Shown: one piece after another, positions 56,218-64,000 of the stretch
Layout of the letters: every line of letters begins with the position of its first letter
How positions within the stretch are numbered: the stretch's first letter is position 1
Source of the DNA: Chaenocephalus aceratus
Lineage: Eukaryota; Chordata; Actinopteri; Perciformes; Channichthyidae
Assembly (NCBI GenBank): GCA_023974075.1
Contig: CM043797.1
Coordinates: 11,772,401 to 11,836,400, forward strand
Direction: 5' to 3'
Length of the DNA: 64,000 nt
The notes under the pieces: model-generated
The model's database searches: none
What the model saw: the letters and a program-made list of their open reading frames with translations, nothing else
Told to the model about the DNA's origin: nothing
Position numbers and translations under genes: made by a program

Positions 56218-59200
56218 TACAGTTATGTGAAATCTGTTGACATAATACATTTAATGAAAGTCAACACTTCACTTCAGTGTAACACATTATACAGCTGCTG
56301 TAGTGCTTTAGTATCAATAGAAAGGAGGAAGTATAACTGTGTAAACAGCAGGCGTAGTTTATGCAGTGGGTGATGGGTTGAGGTCAGACTCTTGTGACCT
56401 CTTTCTTGCTGCTGTTTGTGGACCTTGGGATAAGGGAACAAGGAAACACATCAACACACATGATGCAATCCAACTGGCTCAAAGTTAATACAATGGAGGG
56501 ACCTTTCTATTTGTGATATTTCAGATTGAAGATGAACACCATTTGTTTTGTTTTTAAGCGAGCAGATACTGGAGGCTGTAAGCAACTGGTTTTCATGTTG
56601 GGTGATGAAAACTAAATTGGAAGAACACCAGTGACATAACCATCAATCATCTTCATATAGTGTGGGGGGCGGGCTATGCTTTGCTAGAACAGTACATGAT
56701 GGACAGATCGCACGATTAATTGAATAAAGACAATTACTGAGAGAGCGGAGAGGGGGAAAAAAACCACCACAAGGATTAAACTGCAACAGACACTGATGAA
56801 GAAAATGAGAGGCAGCGGTGGGGAGTGATGACTCAGACATTGGAAGATACTCAGAGAGAGAAAGAGAGGTAATGATACTGGAGGAAAAGAGAGGAGCGAG
56901 CTCAGTTGTGAGGAGAGCCACTCTTCCCTGGTTACCAGGTTCTCCTCCATGTTGCCGGGAAACCATGGCGATGGCCGGAGGGCATGGACTAAATAGACAT
57001 TGATTAATCAGGCAGGAGCTCTGTTAAGAGCTAATGAGGAGGCCACCTTCATATTCACTGCCATTCAGTTAACTTCACACCAAAGCTAACTGTTATCAAC
57101 AAGCTTGGAGAGTAACAGATTACATGTAACAGGATACAAAAAAAGGAACAGAAATTAATCGGTTTAATACTTTTATAACGTGATCCTCAGATAAGGTTTA
57201 ATTTGTTTTGTACATGTAACTGGTGATTTCTAAAATAACCCTCCCACCCTGCTTTTCTTAACACATCCCTGGCCTTCCCTGGAGCTCATTGCTAAACTAG
57301 TAGTAGCAGTGTCTCTAGAAACCAGCACAGGCTCCAAATGATCCTCAGTGGTCCCTGTGCAGGCTCTGGTGTGTTGCAAGCGGTGGATTGTTAACTAGTC
57401 TTATGTTATGTGATTTGCCTGATGATGAGGAGGGGCCTTTCTGTTGTGGTCACCATTATTGTTTTAGACTGAATCTGCAAGCCATGATGATGGGGTCAAC
57501 AGAATATAATTGTGCATGAGGTTTGTCTTCGTTACATTATACTACATTACTATTATTATTATTATGTAATATTTTGGGCTACGAGTGCCTTTATTGAAGA
57601 GACGGAGAGTTGAAAGGGGAGCCGGAAGATGACATCCCAGGCCGGATTCGAACGTGTGTCCTCCGCACGGGGGCTGAGATTGTTGTTTTTGCGTTCGAAT
57701 TATATTTGTAGGTGGCTGTTTTCAAACTCAACACATCTACACTATTGCATGGATTCATTGTGTCTCCAGAATGTATTTCTCAGTGCTGCAAATGTTCCCT
57801 GTTGTGTCACACTGTGTTGATTAAACCAAAGGCGTAGAGGACTGCAACCTTTCACCTTGTAATGTTAGTTGCACATCCTCCTTTTTATTTTAATTTTTTC
57901 TTTGGTCTTATCAGAACTTGAAGGGCAATGTCTCTACATGATGCTGTTTGATTGATTTGTTTGTGTGGAGCGAGTGCTCCCTGCAGTCTGTACCATCTGT
58001 TCCATCATTCCATCCTCATTCAGTTTTTTCAAGGGTCATTTTTCAAACAGTGACACCCCTGAAGGCTTGTTTGGGAGAAACCAATTCACAACGATATACT
58101 ATAATGAAAAAAATGAAGCCCCCCCCCCCAGTTCAAATCCCTTCATGCTGTTAACTTAAAAGTCTTTCAGTGCTCCTGAAAACAAGCTAACTGTTGTGTT
58201 GGCTAACTCTGAAAAGAAATACACTAAATGAAATATACTTTTTTAGTGATATATCTTAAAGAGATTGCAGTTCATGCCTTCCAAAATGCTACTTTATGAA
58301 TCTCTATGTCTTCACCGTCTCTTTTAATGTTCACTTTTCAATGATGTATTGTAAATGAAACCACTAGATTGTGAAAACAAAGTCCTATGTTGCAAATATA
58401 ATGGGATCGTTCATATTTTTATTGTGAAGCCCTCCCCATTATTTGAATCAAATTGAGGAAGCCTCGCTGACCTGTCAATTTTGTAGAAAACTATTTCCAT
58501 CGCATCATTTGTGCTTTCATTAATGACATATTCAGTAAATAATCGTACGAAGCAGTGTGCTCACATGCAAAATGGAGCGCAGCCATCATTCATTTTATTA
58601 ATTCCACCTGAGATTTTCATCCTGTGACATATCAAAATGTCAACATGAGAAGAGTCTTAATCTGCCAATAAAATCTACTACACTAATGTTGATGCACAGT
58701 CCTTTGACATGAGAAGATTAATAACCGTAATAATTCTTCAGCTATGATGAAAGAACTTCCTTCATCTCATGATCGTCGGGGCTTTATGGGATGTTTAATA
58801 AAAGTCAATTCCAGCTTCATATTGTATGGGTCCTCGTAGCCCGGCTTCCATTTCCTCTTATTAACCCCCCAGCCTGCACTTGAGCCCTGGTGTCGGCCAT
58901 GTATATCTCCGTCTTTGTTCACCTTCAGCTGGATCACACCAGCGCTTTGATGCTGACCGCCGCTAATTAATGTGGATGGTGCTTCTTTTCTTTTTTTATG
59001 AAAGAAAAAGCCCACACTGTGTTCCACAAAGCACAATGCGTGTATGTACACACTCAACACAACATCCACTTTGAGTTCAAGGAAATATATCCGTTTTATT
59101 TTGTCTATATTTGATGAGGGGACACTTTTAATAATGTATGGCTTTTCTGGAGAGTGAATACTATTTATGTACACCTTAAAAAGAAGATTGTTTGCTATCA

Positions 59201-60561
59201 TTTCAAAGCAGAACTTTAAACCCTACACTCAGTCATTTAAGATAATAGTTTGACATTTTGTGAAAAAGGTTATTGGCTTCAATCTGAGAATGACATAGGA
59301 TAGGGTTGATACCATTCTCCATTATCTCTTTTTTTTACCTTTAACTGCTTTTTTCTTTACAGTTATTTTGGCACAGTTTTAAAAACAGGTCGTATTTTGT
59401 CAAAGACAACAAACACAAGTAGCAGAAAACCTCAAATTGTTTTGTCATATAAATAGTTTATTCAGATCCATACAATGTATTAAAAAATATAAAACCAAAT
59501 ACACATGGTTCGTAAATTCTGATTCTCTTAAAGCTGTTACACATTAATGTTCTTCGATATCTCTAATGAAATATTGAGTTTTTTCAGAGATATTTTTAAT
59601 CAAACACAGCACAAAAGATGAAAACATTTATATCTCTCCATATTATACGATCAGTCGATACACCCATGCATTTCCAAATGTTGCATTATGATTCAGAACC
59701 GAATATTCTAAATAGAATAAATTACACGAATGAGCAAAAGCGTTTGTAAAGACAAAGAAGAAAGCATGATGTGCTCTTTCTTCAAGTTATTCACAATTTG
59801 AAAATATATACAGGCCTCTCGCTGCTATGTTGGCTTCAATTGCTGTAACAATGTAATCACTTTTAATTGTGTTTACTTTCTGATGGATGAATACAAAAAT
59901 CAAGTAATCAGGTTATTCGCCAGGTGGCACGTTTATTGGCCGATTTGTGTGGCTTATTGAATGGCAATGTTTTGAAAAGGCAAACGGGTAGACTGAAATA
60001 ACATCAATCCCCTAATGCTTTTAATTTCACCATATCAATGCCCATCACCAATTTCTCATGACATTATGTAACTGTATGCCGGACTGACCACCATAATTGG
60101 GCTCCTTGTAAAAAAAGAAAATAATGCATAGTATTCAGAATTTTTTTCATCTGATTCACAAAAAATCCCAAAAATATCAAAAATATATATTTACCTACAG
60201 CAAGTGTTTTTCGCCTAAAAAGGGTAGAAGTACCCGGACACGTTGCTCTCATGTATAGAGCTGTGCAGTAATGACGTAATGTTGGTGGCCGAACAAAAAA
60301 CAATGGAATTTGCCAATTGGATCTGGCAAGGTTCCGCATCACCACCGCTAAGCTAAAGGCGGCCTTGTGTCAGCTTGATGACTTTAAATAGTTTATATTC
60401 ACCTTCAGACCTTATTTTAGGCTTCAACGAAAAATGCTGACTTTGAGACGATGAAAGTGGGAGTTGTAAAATGCTGACTCATTTCCAGGTTTTAGGACTC
60501 ATTCCTGCACCACTCTGTTGGATCTGGAATCATTTTAGAACAAACAATCCTGAAAAACATT
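56218..60561. other. lrrc75a: lrrc75a-like intron, low-repeat stretch
   Basis: Unlike the rest of the window, this stretch shows almost no element ends beyond an (ATT)n run near 57550, a C-tract near 58118 and a tRNA-like GGATTCGAAC near 57640. The longest open frame (58767-59201, minus, 144 codons) has no recognisable domain and no supporting splice or start context. It may contain conserved non-coding elements, which cannot be judged from one sequence. Confidence 0.4.
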
Positions 60562-60715
60562 TTGCTAACAATGAAGTGCTAACGGTGCAGTGCCAGTCTA
60601 TGTGCAGTGCTAACGAAGCAGTGCCAGTCTATGTGCAGTGCTAACGACGCAGTGCTTACGACGCAGTGCTTACGACGCAGTGCTAACGACGCTGTGCTTA
60701 ACGTACCATGCTAAC
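60562..60715. repeat. Tandem repeat built from CAGTGCTAACG units
   Basis: Two longer units (CAGTGCCAGTCTATGTG plus CAGTGCTAACGA) are followed by about four 14-bp units of the ACGCAGTGCT(T/A)ACG type. Higher-order structure suggests local expansion by slippage. Confidence 0.8.
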
Positions 60716-62150
60716 AATGCATCAATCTCAATGTAGCCACACCTAAAGCATGCCTTTGCCGAATGCACCGCCTCCCTCTCCGATTTTTGTGATTATCGTC
60801 AGCTGTTCTAAATTATGTTTGACCTCAATTTGAAACTGTGTGCGTCTGTGTAACCTGTACACGCGGCATATCTCAAAATGCATCTGTTGCTGAGCCAATC
60901 ATAGCTTTCTATGTTGCTATAAATACAAATACAGCATCTGATTCTTATGTGTGTGTGAGTGTCAGCCGGTCAGAGAGCCTGTCATTATTTACCACCCCAC
61001 CTACCTAAAACAACAGGCGTCATGGAAACCTCAGTGAGTCATACCTTTCTGTAGGAGAGTGATTACCCCTACCCCTCTATTCCATTCAATTCGCTTCATT
61101 ACCATGAATGGACCACAACCATTGTTGCCAAAGCAGAAAATCAACATTAATATAAAAAATAGAGTATGTAAAAGATATCAATGAGAAAAATACATTACAT
61201 CTAATTGTCTTAAAGACATCACTGAGAAATCTATATTTTCCCCCAAAAATTATACTTTTTGATCACAACCTGTCGGCTCATTGTTAAAATGCTTCTCTGT
61301 TTGGGGTCATCTGAGCTATGACAGAACCAAACACACATTTATTTGCAAACACTTTGAGCCTGTACTTAGCTGTAGAATAAAATGCATTAGCACACATGGG
61401 CGCACAGACACACACATTATATTCTTTATACACAGTGTATAGCACACAGGATGCACCCATATATCATAATACATAGGTGTCATTAACCCAGCTGGTCCTA
61501 AACTCAAAAGCTGTTGTCCTCACGATGTTATTGAGACAACAAAATGGGTACAAATCTTAAAGGACGACTGCGATTACAGTTTATCAATGTATTCTAATTT
61601 AGCTCTAAGGTCAATTCTGGACATTGGAAACAAACATAGTTGAATTAACCTCATGTAGGCCTTCATTGTGGCGTGCAGTCGAAGTGTTGCTCACCTAAGC
61701 CATCTCCATGACAACCGCAAGCATTATCCCTGATTGGCAGCATTCACAAATTATTATAAGATGGTAACACCTTGTGCTTACCTTTCATAAGGAGCAACAA
61801 GTGTTTTGTTTTGTTTTAAGGAAGTAGTGTTCTTTAATTTATTATTTTAAAATGGTTAAATGTACAATACTTTGACTGTTAAGGTAACCACACTAAGATT
61901 CATGCTAGTGGTAGATGTTAGTAGCTAGTAGTTGATGTTAAGCAGGAATCACTTTTACAATGCTCACTGTCTAAGGTTAGCGTGTTAGCATGCTGACATT
62001 TGCTAATGTACATGCACACTCAAACTATATATAAAAGGCTTTTCTTAATGTCATTTTCCACCAACAAGAAGCAAATACAGTGGATTTTGTCTATCTGTAA
62101 GCAGGATAAAGCAAAAACTGCTATTCTGATTTCATGAAACTTAAAGGACA
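60716..62150. other. lrrc75a-like intron, no recognisable element
   Basis: Only short frames and AT-rich words. A TTAGCATGCTGACATTTGC motif near 61985 is a common teleost intergenic word, not diagnostic. Confidence 0.4.
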
Positions 62151-62154
62151 CCTA

Positions 62155-62545
62155 TCATGCTATATTTGAACAATATATTGTAGGGCCATACCTATATAAA
62201 GTATATAAATATAGTTTTTTTTTCAAAATACCAAAAAGATCCTGCATTTTAGCCATGCCTCATTTTGCTCTATATGCTCTTTCCAGCGCTGTTTTTGCAG
62301 GGGGCTGATTCTGTGAGCTGCAGCTGAACACGCCCCCCTGCAGGAGAGGGGAGCGTGCTTTGAGATCAGCTGCTAGGCTGTCAGAAGAGGGGGAGAAAAA
62401 GAGATCTCCGTCCACCGTGTTTTATTCTTATAGAAGTAAGAAGAGAAGTAACGAGGCAGAAACCCTCCTTTTTACGCAGCGGTCCAGACATAGACATCAA
62501 ACGGCGACACATATTCAGTGTGCATTTACTTTGGCATTAGGGCAG
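62155..62545. mobile_element. TTAA-type MITE, right end missing
   Basis: After TTAA (62151-62154) begins AGGACACCTATCATGC, as in 47076-47400, followed by the CACGCCCCCCTGCAGGAGAG block common to larger members. It runs into a LINE 3' region with no closing end. Confidence 0.55.
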
Positions 62546-62559
62546 GGATATCTAGATAC

Positions 62560-63304
62560 TTCCCAAGGTTTGACATAATGAATTGTGCTACTTTTAAAGC
62601 AAGCAACGATGTTTTCAAATCTGTAATCAAAAAGGTCCTCAAAAACGCTATCGAAGCAGTTCCTGCCGTTGCTACATCCAGACTGAAGACTTTTCTTTTC
62701 TTTTTGTCGCTGCTTTTAATTGAACTTTTCATATCTTAAACTGCACTGTAACTTTTATCCATGTACTTTTTCTTGTAATGTTTAAACGTAATTAAACTCC
62801 ATGACATTTATGAGAGGGACTGCTCGAAAGAGATATTTGGAATATCTGGCATCGACGGATGAAAAATAGTGTTTTGGTAACACGGAGTGTTTTGGTAACA
62901 CTTTAAAGACTTTGTTATGGAAGCAAAGCAGGGGAGGGGGTGTGTACAGCCTCCTGAGGGTCCGATTGTGGATGTCATGCGAGCAAAATATGGTGAAGAA
63001 AGTCTGTCTAAATATTCATATTTTAGACTGCACTGTAACTTTTATCCATGTATTTTTCCTTAATGTTTATTTTATTAGCACTGTAACTTTTATCCATGTA
63101 CTTTTTCTTGTAATGTTTAATTGAACTATTCATATTTTAGACTGCACTGTAACTTTTATCCATGTATTTTACCTTAATGTTTATTTTATTAGCTTTTCTT
63201 TTTTAATGCTTAATGTCTTTCATTTCTTTTTTGTAAAGCACTTTGAATTACCCTGCGTCGAAAAGTGCTATATAAATAAACTTGCCTTGCCTTGCCTTGC
63301 CTTA
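62560..63304 (+). repeat. LINE 3' end with (CTTGC)n tail
   Basis: A short RT C-terminal-like piece (TSRLKTFLFFLS, about 62670) precedes a 3' UTR containing a repeated module CTGCACTGTAACTTTTATCC (62741, 63028, 63138, partly 63079), then GTAAAGCACTTTGAATTACC and GTGCTATATAAATAAA, ending in CTTGC pentamers (63281-63304). This matches the style of L2/CR1-like fish LINEs or a SINE using the same tail. Severely 5' truncated. Confidence 0.6.
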
Positions 63305-63479
63305 CGTTAGTTCAAACAGTAATAACGAACTATTTTTCTTAGCGGATGCATGTCAATTTAAATCAATACATACAACAATTTTTTAAATCAATAAAATAAT
63401 TTTCTAAATCCATAAAAGCATTTCAATTAATATTGGGAGTCATGTCGTTACTTTGTCGAGAATGTGGCCATGTAATAAG

Positions 63480-63606
63480 CGGGATAATGTGCACATTGCA
63501 TAATGTGCCTTCATGCTGATCTAGATCCCTCCGCTTCGCGTCGGGCTCCTGATCAGCCTGTCGGTGTTCTTTTCCCCATAATGACCGCGTCGCTGCACAT
63601 TATCCC
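63480..63606. repeat. Short MITE-like inverted repeat
   Basis: GGGATAATGTGCAC at the left and TGCACATTATCCC at the right enclose about 125 bp, with a GATC-centred inner symmetry (CTGATC ... GATCAG). Target duplication not evident. Confidence 0.45.
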
Positions 63607-64000
63607 TTACATATGATTATATAGAGTCATTATTAATTTGTTTTAAAGCAGGAGGCGCACAAGCTTGCCTCGGGGAGGGAGAAAAAGAGCCACAGCGGAG
63701 AATAAACAGAAGGGCAACCATGGCAACCATGCACGGGAAGTCTTCTTCGCTGCTTTTGTGGCAGACTACAGCGCCACTTACAGGCCTGGCATATGTACTA
63801 CAGCGTCTCCAGCGCTTTCGAGCAGCAATGGCCGGCCGTGGCCCAACCTCTCATTCCCCTGATAGGTGGAGAATTGACCAATAGCCGTAGCATCACTTTA
63901 CTGACGTCAGTAAAGTGTTCAAATCTGGATCAGTCTGTATCAGATCCGTTGCAGCCCCTTTTTTAGAGATTTGGGTATGGAGGAAAATAGAGAGGGTTGT

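Noticed and set aside
57629..57700. Possible tRNA gene or SINE head with a GTTCGAATCC-like B box (minus strand)
   Set aside because: No A box or cloverleaf could be drawn around it.
58767..59201. 144-codon minus-strand frame in the lrrc75a-like intron
   Set aside because: Composition and lack of motifs suggest chance. It lies in a repeat-poor stretch, so conserved non-coding DNA is the likelier interest.
1..64000. Bacterial-type systems (operons, CRISPR arrays, phage or defence islands)
   Set aside because: No direct-repeat/spacer arrays, Shine-Dalgarno-spaced gene strings or phage genes; the sequence is vertebrate nuclear DNA.

Overview
This window is nuclear DNA from a bony fish, most likely a percomorph teleost (inference). 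It has spliced genes with GT-AG introns, a Rex3 LINE, DIRS tyrosine-recombinase retrotransposons and many hAT, Harbinger and TTAA-target MITEs typical of teleosts. There are no bacterial operons, CRISPR arrays or phage features. Three host genes are supported: tmem199 (minus, six exons, 15099-19758), poldip2 (plus, eleven exons, 20962-37172), and the first coding exon of an lrrc75a-like gene (plus, 40648-40895) whose remaining exons lie beyond the window. tmem199 and poldip2 are head to head across about 1.2 kb; as I recall they are also neighbours in human.

Layout. 1-9.8 kb is a dense pile of nested mobile elements: a nearly full-length Rex3 inside a DIRS recombinase relic; then an L2/CR1-type LINE split by a 1.97-kb foldback element and, at the junction of a 197-bp tandem duplication, by an internally deleted piggyBac transposon that itself carries a hAT MITE. 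9.8-14.9 kb holds repeats and a frameshifted fragment of a BPTF-like coding sequence. 15-38.7 kb is the tmem199/poldip2 locus, with transposons filling the introns. 39.7-64 kb is the lrrc75a-like promoter, first exon and at least 23 kb of first intron. That intron contains hAT elements, a second foldback element (43.66-45.3 kb) and, at 48.2-56.2 kb, a large inverted repeat whose left arm was invaded by a 4.9-kb DIRS element and a 1.2-kb TTAA MITE. The right arm still shows both empty sites, so the insertion chemistry can be read directly: no target duplication for DIRS, TTAA for the MITE.

Points to follow up: single-base indels break the frame of both poldip2 (exon 2) and lrrc75a-like (exon 1), most simply explained by assembly errors; two foldback elements share a core but have unrelated arms; and a DIRS derivative without recognisable reverse-transcriptase catalytic motifs carries a 45-bp minisatellite with NRF1-like palindromes. 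Everything was read by eye; no searches were run.
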